Shown: positions 15,877 through 24,808, counted from the stretch's first letter. The stretch is 48,704 bases of DNA from Nocardia veterana NBRC 100344 (GCF_000308855.1 NZ_BAGM01000112.1:1-48704); one strand, 5' to 3'. The notes: generated by a model not told the origin, from the letters alone. A program made the numbers and translations.

Positions 15877-16211
15877 AGGCGGAACTCAAAGGGATGCACA
15901 GCCCGGACGTCGATCTCACCGACGAGAGTGCCGACATCCCCACCGATTCCCTGTTGGTGCAGTTGATGATCGGACCGGCGAACGCACCGGGCGAAGAATC
16001 GTTCGACGTCGTCGTCTGCACACCCGACCATCTGGCGCGGACCGGAACGACGCCGACTCGGCACACCATGGTGCTCGACCGTATCGAGATCGCCACGATT
16101 CGCCGATACGTCGAGAACGCGCTTCGCGACCTCACCCGGCCGACCTGGCACGAACTGGCCACGGAGATCAGCCGGATCGGCAGGTGGGAATTCGACGACT
16201 ATCGATCGTGA
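15873..16211 (+). CDS. Immunity protein 8 (Imm8) family
   Basis: The 112-residue protein matches the Imm8 pattern closely: MKAELKGMHSPD at the N-terminus, then LLVQLMIGPANAPGEESFDV, VVCTPDHLA, and the closing TWHELATEISRIGRWEFDDY. Imm8 proteins bind and neutralise the toxin encoded just upstream. GTG 15873 overlaps the toxin stop codon, so the two are translationally coupled. A hairpin terminator (16235-16269) closes the unit. The family call is strong; the identity of the target domain is an inference from position. Confidence 0.88.
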   Translation: MKAELKGMHSPDVDLTDESADIPTDSLLVQLMIGPANAPGEESFDVVVCTPDHLARTGTTPTRHTMVLDRIEIATIRRYVENALRDLTRPTWHELATEISRIGRWEFDDYRS

Positions 16212-16234
16212 ATCGCCGCTCGGCCCAGACACGA

Positions 16235-16269
16235 CGATGGGTGGCCGCCGGGACGGCAGCCACCCATCG
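16235..16269. terminator. Bidirectional hairpin terminator after the toxin-immunity pair
   Basis: A perfect 11-bp stem (16235-16245 with 16259-16269) has a 13-base loop. It lies between the convergent Imm8 and BI-1 genes. Confidence 0.7.
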
Positions 16270-16282
16270 TGTCGTTCGGAGA

Positions 16283-17134
16283 TCAGTCGTTCTGCAGGTA
16301 GCTCAGCAGTCGCAGGATCTCGAGGTACAGCCAGACCAACGTCACGGTCAGACCCAGGGCGACGCCCCAGGCGGCCTTCTCCGGGGCCTGCGCCCGAATC
16401 AACTGGTCGGCCGCGTCGAAGTCCAGCAGGAAGCTGAACGCCGCGATGGCGATGCAGACGAGGCTGAAGATGATCGCGATGGCGCCACCGTCACGCAGAC
16501 CGAAACCGCCGGGGGTGAAGAAGGCGGCGACCAGGTTGCCCAGCATCAGGACGACGACACCGATCATGGCGCCCACCAGCATGCGGGTGAACCGCGGCGT
16601 CACCCGGATGGCTCCGGTCTTGTAGACGACCAACATGCCGAAGAACACGCCGAAGGTGCCGAGCACCGCCTGCGCGATCAGGCCCGAGCCGCCGACCCCG
16701 CCGAATTCGACATTGGTGAACATGAACGACAGCGCGCCGAGGAACAAGCCCTCGGCAGCCGCGTAGCTCAGCACGATGGCCTTGTTGTCCTGCTTGCGAC
16801 CGAAGGTGGCGACCATGACCAGCACGAAGCCGACCAGGCCACCCACGATCACGAACAGTGGGGCGAGGGCGTGGTTGGCGGCCGTCGCACCGTAGGCGAC
16901 GATCGCGGCCAGGGTGACCACGCCGAGGGTGATGCCGGTCTTGGTGACGACATCGTCGATGGTCATCGGCCGGGTGGCCGGGGCCTGCTGGTACGGCTGC
17001 TGCACCCCGTACGGGTTCTGCTGGCCGTACTGCGCGAACTGCCCGGCGCCCGCTGCCGCCGAACCGAATCCCGCGTATCCGCCGCCCTGTTGTTGCGGCA
17101 GGTTCTTGAAGATCGGGTTGCTTGTGGTGCGCAC
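16283..17134 (-). CDS. Bax inhibitor-1/YccA-family membrane protein
   Basis: The 283-residue protein has a short N-terminal motif RTTSNPIFKNLP, a Gln/Tyr/Pro-rich linker (12-50) and about seven membrane helices with conserved KTGAIRVTPRFTRM and DFDAADQLIRA. The group is described as multi-TM, pH-sensitive Ca2+ leak proteins in bacteria. The start is GTG 17134; the frame is open further up, but the conserved sequence begins there, and the length equals that of the M. tuberculosis homologue I recall as Rv1073, near fadA3. This makes it part of the conserved backbone that the accessory blocks interrupt. Confidence 0.88.
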   Translation of the reverse strand: MRTTSNPIFKNLPQQQGGGYAGFGSAAAGAGQFAQYGQQNPYGVQQPYQQAPATRPMTIDDVVTKTGITLGVVTLAAIVAYGATAANHALAPLFVIVGGLVGFVLVMVATFGRKQDNKAIVLSYAAAEGLFLGALSFMFTNVEFGGVGGSGLIAQAVLGTFGVFFGMLVVYKTGAIRVTPRFTRMLVGAMIGVVVLMLGNLVAAFFTPGGFGLRDGGAIAIIFSLVCIAIAAFSFLLDFDAADQLIRAQAPEKAAWGVALGLTVTLVWLYLEILRLLSYLQND

Positions 17135-17265
17135 CGTTCCCGTGCCTTTCCGAAAGTCGCGGTCCACGTCGGTCGTGTCCGTTCTGAGTATCCAACGATC
17201 CGCCCCGGGAGCAAGTTCCCGAACCGGACAGAAAATCGGACATATCAGACTGTACTGCCCGCAAT

Positions 17266-18417
17266 CTACTCCTGCCGCGCGGTCCGCAGGCCACACACGG
17301 ACCGGGTCACGGTGAATTTGCGGTTACGGCCGACGACGTCGGTCTTGCCGACCAACCGGTCCATGACGCCGCGATAGTTCAGGTGGGTGTTGTAGACCGT
17401 CCACAGCTCCCCGCCGGGACGCAGCACCCGCCCGGTTTCGGAGAACATCTTGATCGCCGAGCCGGTATGCACCGCCGCGCCGACGTGGAAAGGGGGGTTG
17501 CACAGCACCAGATCGGTGCTGTGATCACCGACCGCGGCCATCGCGTCGTCCCGGACCACCGTCACCCGATCACCGACCCCGTTGGCCTCGGCGGTGGCCC
17601 GCGCCGAGGCCACCGCGGCCGCGGACTGGTCGGTGCCGACCACGGTGATGTGCGGACGCGCCTTGGCCAGCGCGGTCGCCAGAATGCCGGTGCCGCAGCC
17701 GAGATCGATCGCCTCGCGCGCATCGGGTTTCATCCGATCGAGATGTTCGAGCAGGAAGCGGGTGCCGATGTCCAGGCGCGGCCCGGAGAACGCCGCACCG
17801 TGCGCCACCACCTGCAGCGCCAGTTCGTCGAGGCGTTCCCGGACCGGAAAGCGCAGTGCGGCAGGCCTTTTCGGTCCGGTGGCGGTGATGGTCCGGGACT
17901 TCTGCCGGCCACGGCTGGCCTGGACCACGGAAAAGTATTCGGCCAGTACCTCGTTCATCGCCGGTGTCAGATATTTGTCGCGGCCGCCGGCGATCACGGT
18001 CACGTCCGGATCGGCGTATCGGGCCACGGCTTCGGCGATTTCGGCCAGGCCGGACAGGATGCGCGGCAGCCGCAACAGCACCACCGTCACGCCGTCGAGC
18101 AATTCCGGCCCCAGCGCGTGGCCGGTGTAGCGGTCGGCCAATCCCGCGGCGCGCGCGTTGTTGGCCAGGGCCTGCTCACCGGTCAGCAGATCCTGATGCA
18201 CCCGAATACCCTGCAAATCGTGGGCCGCGGCCGCGCCGAGCGTCAGCGCGCCGTACCCGTCGTCGATGACCGCGACGCGCCCACCGTCGGTGTCCGCGAG
18301 CAGATCTGCGGCGGTGTCGAGGATCAGGCGGTCGGCGGCATCGACGGCGTAGAGGTTCACCGCTTCCACATCCGGATATCGCCGTAACCGGCTCAGCACG
18401 TCGTCGACCTCCAGCAT
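17266..18417 (-). CDS. Class I SAM methyltransferase, RlmG/RsmC-like
   Basis: The 383-residue protein has the two-lobed build of RsmC/RlmG rRNA guanine-N2 methyltransferases. A degenerate N-terminal methyltransferase fold (1-190) carries no SAM motif. The active C-terminal fold has SAM loop DLGCGTGILA (about 238), acidic VVGTDQS, and catalytic NPPFH (about 310). The family methylates a guanine in 16S or 23S rRNA. Which base is modified here cannot be told. ATG 18417; it is divergent from the AMIN-like lipoprotein gene. Confidence 0.85.
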   Translation of the reverse strand: MLEVDDVLSRLRRYPDVEAVNLYAVDAADRLILDTAADLLADTDGGRVAVIDDGYGALTLGAAAAHDLQGIRVHQDLLTGEQALANNARAAGLADRYTGHALGPELLDGVTVVLLRLPRILSGLAEIAEAVARYADPDVTVIAGGRDKYLTPAMNEVLAEYFSVVQASRGRQKSRTITATGPKRPAALRFPVRERLDELALQVVAHGAAFSGPRLDIGTRFLLEHLDRMKPDAREAIDLGCGTGILATALAKARPHITVVGTDQSAAAVASARATAEANGVGDRVTVVRDDAMAAVGDHSTDLVLCNPPFHVGAAVHTGSAIKMFSETGRVLRPGGELWTVYNTHLNYRGVMDRLVGKTDVVGRNRKFTVTRSVCGLRTARQE

Positions 18418-18488
18418 TCCTCTAGTGTGCTAGACCGTTGCCGTGTCGTCACCACGACCCCTGTCGCCGGACCGCCTACCATCGGCCC

Positions 18489-19082
18489 ATGCGCAACAGG
18501 CTGGCAATGACGCTGATCGCCGGGCTCGTACTGCTGGCGGGTTGCTCGGACGGGAACTCGAATCCGTCCTCGCTGTCTCCTGCGGCTCCCGCGACCGGGG
18601 CCCGCGCGACGACGACATCGGAACCGGCCGCACCGCCACCCTCGGACGCCTCGCCCCAGCGCGCCACGCCGGCCAACGATTCCCGTCTGACCGTCACCGA
18701 TGTGCGCATCGGTCATCACCCCGGATTCGACCGCGTGGTCTATCAATTCGGCGGCAGTGGCGGACCACCCGGTTGGGTTGTGCAGTACACCGACCGCGCC
18801 GTGCAGAACGGCAGCGGCCGACAGCTCGAGATCGCCGGGACCTCCGTGCTGGAGGTGGAGATCCTGGGCACCGCATATCCGTGGGACAGCGGCGCGACGC
18901 CGTACAGCGGTCCGGATCCGGCGACCGATCCGAGTGCTCCGCGGATCGCCGGTGTCTACGGCACGCAGGTCTACGAGGGGACGACGCAATCGTTCATCGG
19001 GCTCAACGCCGACCGGCCGCCCTTCTCGGTGACCACACTGGACAATCCGGTCCGGCTGGTGATCGACATCGCGGCCGGGTGA
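18489..19082 (+). CDS. AMIN-like domain lipoprotein
   Basis: The 197-residue protein has a lipoprotein signal (MRNRLAMTLIAGLVLLAGC, lipobox LAGC, C19). A Ser/Pro/Ala-rich linker (20-65) leads to a beta-rich domain of about 125 residues with TVTDVRIGHHPGFDRVVYQF and an end block NPVRLVIDIAAG. The end block is typical of AMIN/AMIN-like domains that bind the cell envelope. I chose ATG 18489 because the lipoprotein signal begins there. It is probably anchored on the outer face of the membrane. Confidence 0.85.
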   Translation: MRNRLAMTLIAGLVLLAGCSDGNSNPSSLSPAAPATGARATTTSEPAAPPPSDASPQRATPANDSRLTVTDVRIGHHPGFDRVVYQFGGSGGPPGWVVQYTDRAVQNGSGRQLEIAGTSVLEVEILGTAYPWDSGATPYSGPDPATDPSAPRIAGVYGTQVYEGTTQSFIGLNADRPPFSVTTLDNPVRLVIDIAAG

Positions 19083-19130
19083 TGGCCCCATACCGCCCGG
19101 GGGTAGGGGGCGGATGCGTAGACTGACGGC

Positions 19131-19625
19131 GTGCTCGCCATGGCTCGCCTTCACCGCGCGCCCGGATTCGTCCGGATGCTCGGTGTGGCGACCCTGCTGA
19201 TCGGTGTCGCCGTCATGCACACCGTGGTCTTTTCGACCGGGCACGCGATGGGCGCGGCGAGCGAGCCGGCCGCCCGCATCATCGCATCGGACCACGCGGC
19301 GCACGCAGTGCCCGTCGCCGCATCCGGTGGGGGTATGAGCGATGTGGACGCCATGCGCGACCACGTCCGGTCCGCCACATCCGGCCCCCGTGCGGTGGCC
19401 GACGACCCCGGCTGCGACGGCTGTACCTCGCACGCCTCCTTCCACGCTTGCGTCTTCGTGCTGGTGACGACGGTCCTGGGCCTGGCCCTGGCCGTCGTCG
19501 CATGGCTCGGCGCCGAACGGATCACCGACGCCGGGCGGCTCGCTCGCGTCGGCATTCGCCGCCGCAACCGGCCGCCACCCTGGACCGTGCCCTCCCTGGC
19601 CGACCTGGCGATTCTGCGGATCTGA
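19131..19625 (+). CDS. DUF6153-family membrane protein
   Basis: The protein has 164 residues from GTG 19131 (or ATG 19140). There is one N-terminal TM helix (MLGVATLLIGVAVMHTVVF), a His/Met-bearing outer loop with DDPGCDGCTSHASFHAC, and a second TM helix (FVLVTTVLGLALAVVAWL). Paired Cys and His residues suggest metal or redox contact. DUF6153 genes often precede DUF305 genes in actinomycetes, as here, which hints at a joint copper or metal role; that is inference from neighbourhood. Confidence 0.8.
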   Translation: MLAMARLHRAPGFVRMLGVATLLIGVAVMHTVVFSTGHAMGAASEPAARIIASDHAAHAVPVAASGGGMSDVDAMRDHVRSATSGPRAVADDPGCDGCTSHASFHACVFVLVTTVLGLALAVVAWLGAERITDAGRLARVGIRRRNRPPPWTVPSLADLAILRI

Positions 19626-19709
19626 CAGATCCGCCGGTTCGGCGTGCGCGCACGCCGATACCGGACCTCGATCCGTCCTCGGTTCTCGCAACATCCCAGG
19701 AGCACAATC

Positions 19710-20336
19710 ATGTTCACTTCTCGTATCCGAATCCTGTCGGTCGCCGCCGTCACTGCGGCCGCGGTCGTCCTCGCCGGTTGCGGCAGCGACGATTCCGGCA
19801 GTTCCACCCCCACATCGACCACGTCGGCCATGGCGGACATGCCCGGAATGAACCACGGCCCCACGACACCGGCGACCCGCACCGACTACAACGACGCCGA
19901 CGTCAGCTTCCTCACGATGATGTATCCACATCACGCCCAGGCGGTGGAGATGGCGAAACTGGTGCCGACCCGTTCCGGGAATCCGGAACTGATCGCACTC
20001 GCCGCGAATGTGGAGAAGGCGCAGGCGCCGGAAATGGAGCAGTTCGCCGCGCTGCTGCGCGGTTTCGGTAAGCCCGCTCCGCAGGCCACCATGCATCACC
20101 CCATGAACGGGGTGATGACCGAAGATCAGATGACGCAGTTGCGCAACGCCACCGGTCCCGAATTCGACCGGATGTGGCTGCAGATGATGATCGAGCACCA
20201 CCAGGGCGCGGTGGATATGGCGAATACCGAACTCGCCCAGGGCACCAACGCCGACGCGAAGGCACTGGCACACAACATCCTCACCGCGCAACAGGCCGAA
20301 ATTCAGCAGATGCGCGGCATGCTCGGGCAGAACTGA
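19710..20336 (+). CDS. DUF305 lipoprotein, ferritin-like fold
   Basis: The 208-residue lipoprotein has signal plus lipobox LAGC (C24), a Met/His-rich linker (MADMPGMNHG), and two copies of the DUF305 signature: MMYPHHAQAVEMA (about 72) and MMIEHHQGAVDMA (about 155). The HH pairs are likely metal ligands. Members are linked with copper or silver handling on the outer membrane face. ATG 19710 starts the signal peptide. It lies 84 bases after the DUF6153 gene and is probably co-transcribed. Confidence 0.9.
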   Translation: MFTSRIRILSVAAVTAAAVVLAGCGSDDSGSSTPTSTTSAMADMPGMNHGPTTPATRTDYNDADVSFLTMMYPHHAQAVEMAKLVPTRSGNPELIALAANVEKAQAPEMEQFAALLRGFGKPAPQATMHHPMNGVMTEDQMTQLRNATGPEFDRMWLQMMIEHHQGAVDMANTELAQGTNADAKALAHNILTAQQAEIQQMRGMLGQN

Positions 20337-20353
20337 ACGACGCCCACACGCAG

Positions 20354-20383
20354 GCGGGTGTGCCGGCGCTCCGGCACGCCCGC
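20354..20383. terminator. Bidirectional hairpin terminator
   Basis: A 13-bp stem with one G-T pair (20354-20366 with 20371-20383) and a 4-base loop separates the convergent DUF305 and small-TM-protein genes. Confidence 0.75.
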
Positions 20384-20397
20384 GGCGGGTGGTGTGG

Positions 20398-20691
20398 TCA
20401 GCTCCCGATGACGGCGTTCATGATGGTGCCCGCACTGGTCGCGACACCACCGCCGATCATCGCGCCGGCCACCATCTTCGGCGACTCCAGTGCGCCCCCA
20501 CTCCACTTCTCCCAGGCGAAACGACCACCGCCGTAGGTGATGGCGGTAACGCCGGAGAGCAGGACGAACCAGGTGAAGTAGCGAACCAGTTTGAGCAGTT
20601 TGTCGGCCGCCGGCGGAGTTTCCGGCGTGGGGTTGCCGACCTGAGCCAGCACGGTGATGTACATATCGTGTGCGGCGAGAACCATGCTCAC
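20398..20691 (-). CDS. Small two-TM protein, unknown
   Basis: The GTG at 20691 has AGAGGA 8 bases upstream; an ATG follows two codons later. The 97-residue protein has a short N-terminal segment, then TM1 (YFTWFVLLSGVTAITYGGGRF) and TM2 (MVAGAMIGGGVATSAGTIMNAV) joined by a short charged loop. The layout recalls VirB2/TrbC-like pilin or holin-sized proteins, but no family motif is decisive. No conjugation genes are near. Confidence 0.6.
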   Translation of the reverse strand: MSMVLAAHDMYITVLAQVGNPTPETPPAADKLLKLVRYFTWFVLLSGVTAITYGGGRFAWEKWSGGALESPKMVAGAMIGGGVATSAGTIMNAVIGS

Positions 20692-20887
20692 GTTCGTTGT
20701 CCTCTCGGATGCTGAGGTGATGCCGGTACTGAGGTGATGCCGGTTGGAGCGCAGAGCATGCAGTGACAACTCGTCGAAACAGCTCCTATTGAACCGCACC
20801 GCCCACCCGGCCCGCAGCCGGACACACCGCATCCATGAAAGCGGCCACCACCTGCGCGTTCCGGTCAACCGACCGGTCTGCGGACGA

Positions 20888-22234
20888 TCACGCTCCCGAC
20901 CGGGGCAGGTCCGGCACCGGCCGCTCCGCGATGCGGCGGCGCTCGGTGGCGGACTCGACCGGCGAAAGGCCGCCCGAGTCCCGATTCCGGATCGGCCGCC
21001 CGGTCAGCAGTCGCAGGGTCAGCGCGGCCAGCCGGATGTGGCCCAGCAGGGCCGTCCGGGTACCGGCCACCGACCACACCGTGCGCGTACCCGGGGTGGT
21101 CGGCCGACCGGCGAACCGGTCGCCCAGCCAGTCGACCATGGCCGGAATCGCGAGAAACTCCAGTGGGAGATGGGCGCTGAGCCGGTCCCGCAGATAACCG
21201 ACGTCCGCCCCGGCCGCGGTGTACCGCCGGACCAGTGCGTCCACATCGGCCACCGCGATCACCTCGTCGTGCACGCCCTGCACGATCAGCAGCGGCGCCT
21301 GCGGTGCGGTCGCGCCGGGACGGATGTCGTCGAGCACGGCACGCAACTGCGGAAGCGCGAGCAGTCCGGGGATTCCACCGGCGATATGCGGGCCGACGTC
21401 ACGCCGGGCCAGGCGGGCGAGCAGCGGAAAGGTCGCGGTGTTCTCGGCGCGCGCGAGCCACGCCAGATACCGCGGATGGAGTGCGGTGCGCAGCGCGGCG
21501 TCGAGCTCGGGATACCCGCGGCGCAGTCCCGCGGTGAAAACCATGGCGAATCCGGCGAATACGGTCCCGTTGAGGCGAACGAAGGCGGCCCCGGGGTCGC
21601 CGACCGGGGAACCCGCGACCGCGCCGACGATCGCGAGCTCGGGCGCGTAACTGCGGGCCAGTTCCGCCGCCCACACCGTCGCCAGACCACCGCCCGAATA
21701 GCCCCACAGCGCGACCGCCGTCCGTGCGTGCAGGCCCAGCGGAGCGAAATTCAGCGCGGCCCGGACTCCGTCGAGGGCACGATGGCCGGGTTCGCGCGCC
21801 ACCCCGAACCGCCCCTGACTGCCGCCGTGGTCGGGCACCGACACCACCCAGCCCCGAGCCAGCGCGGCCGCGATCAACGGCAGTTCCAGCTGCGGTATCG
21901 CGCCGAACGCCCGCGCGCCGCGCCGCAGCGCGTAGGACGGAAAACAGTGTGCCGCAACGGCATCGATCGCGCACTGGAACGACACCAGCGGTCGTCCCGG
22001 GGCGCAGTCGCGAGGCAGCAGCACCGTCGTGACCGCCGCCTCCGGCACGCCGCGATGGTCGCTGGTGCGATACAGCAACTGCCAGGCCGAAATCCGGATC
22101 GGGAGCAGGCCGAAGACCGCCGGCTCCACGACCCGGCTGCGCAGGATGCTGCCCGGCGGCAACCGGTCGAAACCGTCCGGTGGCCGGTGGAACGGATCGA
22201 CATCCGGGCGCATCGGACGCGCGCGGCCGATCAC
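20888..22234 (-). CDS. Secretory-lipase (LIP) family alpha/beta hydrolase
   Basis: This 448-residue protein belongs to the LIP group common in Nocardia and Mycobacterium. The nucleophile elbow is WGYSGGG, the acid lies in VQGVHDEVI and the histidine in SAHLPLE, close to the C-terminus. An N-terminal block (LRSRVVEPAVFGLLPIRISA) is typical of these acylglycerol lipases. No signal peptide is visible in the GTG-started protein. The GTG (22234) overlaps the stop of the upstream lipase by 4 bases (GTGA), so the two are co-translated. The open frame continues upstream, but there it is only a shadow of that lipase. Confidence 0.85.
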   Translation of the reverse strand: MIGRARPMRPDVDPFHRPPDGFDRLPPGSILRSRVVEPAVFGLLPIRISAWQLLYRTSDHRGVPEAAVTTVLLPRDCAPGRPLVSFQCAIDAVAAHCFPSYALRRGARAFGAIPQLELPLIAAALARGWVVSVPDHGGSQGRFGVAREPGHRALDGVRAALNFAPLGLHARTAVALWGYSGGGLATVWAAELARSYAPELAIVGAVAGSPVGDPGAAFVRLNGTVFAGFAMVFTAGLRRGYPELDAALRTALHPRYLAWLARAENTATFPLLARLARRDVGPHIAGGIPGLLALPQLRAVLDDIRPGATAPQAPLLIVQGVHDEVIAVADVDALVRRYTAAGADVGYLRDRLSAHLPLEFLAIPAMVDWLGDRFAGRPTTPGTRTVWSVAGTRTALLGHIRLAALTLRLLTGRPIRNRDSGGLSPVESATERRRIAERPVPDLPRSGA

Positions 22235-23391
22235 AGGCCACCTCCGCCGCCGACCAGCCAGGGGTTGAAGGCGCACACCGGATTCGGCTGCCGCTGCGGA
22301 TCGAGGGCGTGCAGGGCGATCGACAGCGCCCGCGGTGAATACATCATCGTCAGGTGATCGGACAGATCCTGCTCGCATCCGTCCTGGAGGGTGATGTCGT
22401 CGACCGCGGCGTCCGGGCCGGCCCGCAGGAAGGCCAGCTCCAGCGGATTCATCACCTCGTCGTATCGCGAGGCGACCACCGTGTAGGCGACCCCGGGCAC
22501 CGTGTCGCCACCCGCGGCCAGATGGTTCAGGAATGGTGAACCGATCGCCTGCTCGATATTCGCCGGACCGATCAACGGTCGATAGAAACCGAGAATGTCG
22601 ACACCGAGATCGGTGATGAGCCGCCCCAGCGTCGCCATTCCCATCAGCGTCGTCCCGTGGTGGGTGCCGCCGAAACTGACCAGCTGCCGGACCTTTTCGG
22701 CGCCCCCGTCGAATTTCAGGAATTGATCCGCCACCGGTGCGCCCTGGGAGTGGGCGACGATATCCACCTGTTCGCTGTGTGTGGCGGCCCGAACCCGGTC
22801 GACGAATGCGGTGAGTTGCCGAGCCGAATCCTCGATCGGACCGACTGCGAAGCGTCCGGGAAGCACCGCACCCACTCCGCCACCGTCGAATACTCCCGAG
22901 CGGCCGTAATTGAACGCGAAGACGCAGAATCCGGCCCGGGCGATCTTCGGTGCCATATACGCGAAACTGTCGTAGGCGTTGAGCCAGGTGCCGTGCAGCA
23001 GCACCACCGGCCGGGGATGGTCGGCGCTCGGCACGCAATCCCAGCGGTTGGCGCCCGGCGGGGCGGCATCCGGATGAGTCAGGCCGTAGCCGAATGCGGC
23101 GAGATACGACGACATTTCCGGGCCCTCGCCGACCGCGTCGGCCGCATAGCTGCCCGATCGGCCACCGGAACCGGAACTGCTGCCGGAATCCACGATCGGC
23201 TGCGGGACCCGGCCGTCCGCGGCGGGGCGCAGGCCCGCGGCGATCAGCTCGGCCAGCCGGGCCGCCGGTCCGGCGGACACCTCGGCGGCCGGCGGCGCGG
23301 CGGTGGGCGGGGGTTCCTCGGACGCGGTGGCGGAGACGAGGGCCGTGCCGAGGAGCGCGGCGACGGCCGGGATTCGATAACGAAGCTTCAT
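22231..23391 (-). CDS. Secreted lipase (class 2-like alpha/beta hydrolase)
   Basis: The 386-residue protein has a Sec signal peptide (MKLRYRIPAVAALLGTALVS), a Ser/Gly-rich linker with GSSSGSGG, and a hydrolase core with oxyanion motif LLHGTWLNA and nucleophile elbow VAHSQGA. A late SDH (about 353) supplies the histidine. Two Cys (WDC, GFC and later QDGC, VCAF) may be disulfides. GGAAGG lies 7 bases before ATG 23391. It forms a two-gene unit with the downstream LIP lipase and is divergent from a PucR-type regulator, which is a candidate controller. Confidence 0.88.
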   Translation of the reverse strand: MKLRYRIPAVAALLGTALVSATASEEPPPTAAPPAAEVSAGPAARLAELIAAGLRPAADGRVPQPIVDSGSSSGSGGRSGSYAADAVGEGPEMSSYLAAFGYGLTHPDAAPPGANRWDCVPSADHPRPVVLLHGTWLNAYDSFAYMAPKIARAGFCVFAFNYGRSGVFDGGGVGAVLPGRFAVGPIEDSARQLTAFVDRVRAATHSEQVDIVAHSQGAPVADQFLKFDGGAEKVRQLVSFGGTHHGTTLMGMATLGRLITDLGVDILGFYRPLIGPANIEQAIGSPFLNHLAAGGDTVPGVAYTVVASRYDEVMNPLELAFLRAGPDAAVDDITLQDGCEQDLSDHLTMMYSPRALSIALHALDPQRQPNPVCAFNPWLVGGGGGL

Positions 23392-23578
23392 TGCAACCTT
23401 CCGTACGGGCGCCGAATATCGTTTCGGGTCGCCCGAATTCAGCGTTGCCGCCGGGGTGGGGAAAGTCACTGCACCGGCGATACACATATCCGGGGTGCGG
23501 ATTTGTCGCCGGAAACGAATTCGCGCCGGCGGCGGCGGAACTCTTGCCGGACCACCTGTGGCCCGCCACAATCGGCGC

Positions 23579-24808
23579 ATGCCGGTCGCTGTTCATCCCG
23601 CCCCGCCCAGCCTCGCCGCCCGTATGCTCGATCGTCTGCCGCAGGTGGCCGAACGCATTCTCGCCTCGGGTCTGGGAACCACCGCACCGGCCGCCGATCT
23701 GCCGGCGGATCATTTCGTCGAGGTATTACCGGCCATCTACGGATGTGCGCACGCTTTTCTGCACGCGATGGATCAACGCCGCGAATTCACCCACGACGAA
23801 GTGGCCGCGTTCGTGCAGCCGGTGGTGGAACGCCATGCCGAGGATCGGCTGCCGCTGCGCATGCTCATGGAGGCCGTTCATCGGTCCGCCCAGCAGGTGC
23901 TGCGTGAGGCGGTGGCGCTCAGCGAACCGGCCGAGGTCGATCAGCTCGTCGAATTCGGCTCGCGCACACTCGAATTGCTCATGCACATCAATGTGATCAC
24001 GGTCGAGGGGTATGCCGAGGTCGAGCAATCGATCTATCACCCGGAGCGGGAGGCCAGGCGGGCGCTGTGCGCGGCTCTGATGCGCGGCCAGCCCGCCGAG
24101 GAACAGGCCGCCCGCGCCGATACCACGCTCGCCGATCAGTACACCGTCCTGGCGATTCAACTCCGCGCCGAACCGCAGCCGGCCGCGGCGGCGAATCTCG
24201 TTGTCCGCCGCCGTATTCGGATCCTGCAACGGGCGCTGGACCGCATCGCCGGCACCACGGCGCTACACACCTTCGACGGAGAATCGGCGATCGTTCTGCT
24301 TCCCGGCGCGGTCGGTTCGCAGGAGCGGGTCGCGGCCGATCTGGTCGCCGAACTGGCCGAGCAGTTCGGCACCGACGTGGTACTTGCCGAAAGTCCCCGC
24401 ACCGCCCGCGAATCGGTGCCCGAGGCTGCTGCGCAGGCAGCGGAGATCGCCCGATTGGCCCGGCTGTCGGGGCGGCCGACCGGGGTGTACCGGCTCGACG
24501 ATCTGCTGGTGGAGTATCAGCTCACCCGGCCGGGCCGGGCCCGCGACCGGCTCGGTGAGCGGATCGATCCGCTGCTGCGGGCGCCGCATCTGCTGGAAAC
24601 ACTCGAGGCACATCTGCGCCACGGCTCCGATCGCAAGGCCGCGGCCGCCGAAATCCACGTCCACCCCAACACGTTCACCTATCGCCTGCGCCGGATCGAG
24701 AAACTCACCGGCGCCGATCCGAGCGATCCGGCCGGGTCGCGGCTGCTCGCGGCCGCTCTGGTGGTCCACCGGCTGCGTCCCGTCGCCGGTGCGACGACCG
24801 GCATCTGA
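23579..24808 (+). CDS. PucR-type helix-turn-helix regulator (first of two)
   Basis: The protein has 409 residues: an N-terminal helical RsbR-like sensor region (about 1-160), a central GGDEF-like region (170-330) and the C-terminal PucR HTH (DLLVEYQLTRPG, then HLRHGSDRKAAAAEIHVHPNTFTYRLRRIEKLTG). The family activates genes for purine, amino-acid or other catabolic pathways. ATG 23579 is preferred over upstream in-frame starts because the region before it overlaps the lipase promoter. It is divergent from the lipase pair and followed by a second PucR gene of the same layout. Confidence 0.9.
   Translation: MPVAVHPAPPSLAARMLDRLPQVAERILASGLGTTAPAADLPADHFVEVLPAIYGCAHAFLHAMDQRREFTHDEVAAFVQPVVERHAEDRLPLRMLMEAVHRSAQQVLREAVALSEPAEVDQLVEFGSRTLELLMHINVITVEGYAEVEQSIYHPEREARRALCAALMRGQPAEEQAARADTTLADQYTVLAIQLRAEPQPAAAANLVVRRRIRILQRALDRIAGTTALHTFDGESAIVLLPGAVGSQERVAADLVAELAEQFGTDVVLAESPRTARESVPEAAAQAAEIARLARLSGRPTGVYRLDDLLVEYQLTRPGRARDRLGERIDPLLRAPHLLETLEAHLRHGSDRKAAAAEIHVHPNTFTYRLRRIEKLTGADPSDPAGSRLLAAALVVHRLRPVAGATTGI

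Noticed and set aside
20888..23713. Single 941-codon minus-strand frame spanning both lipases
   Set aside because: The N-terminal half is Arg/Gly-rich and lies in the wrong frame of the signal-bearing lipase; the real genes overlap by four bases.
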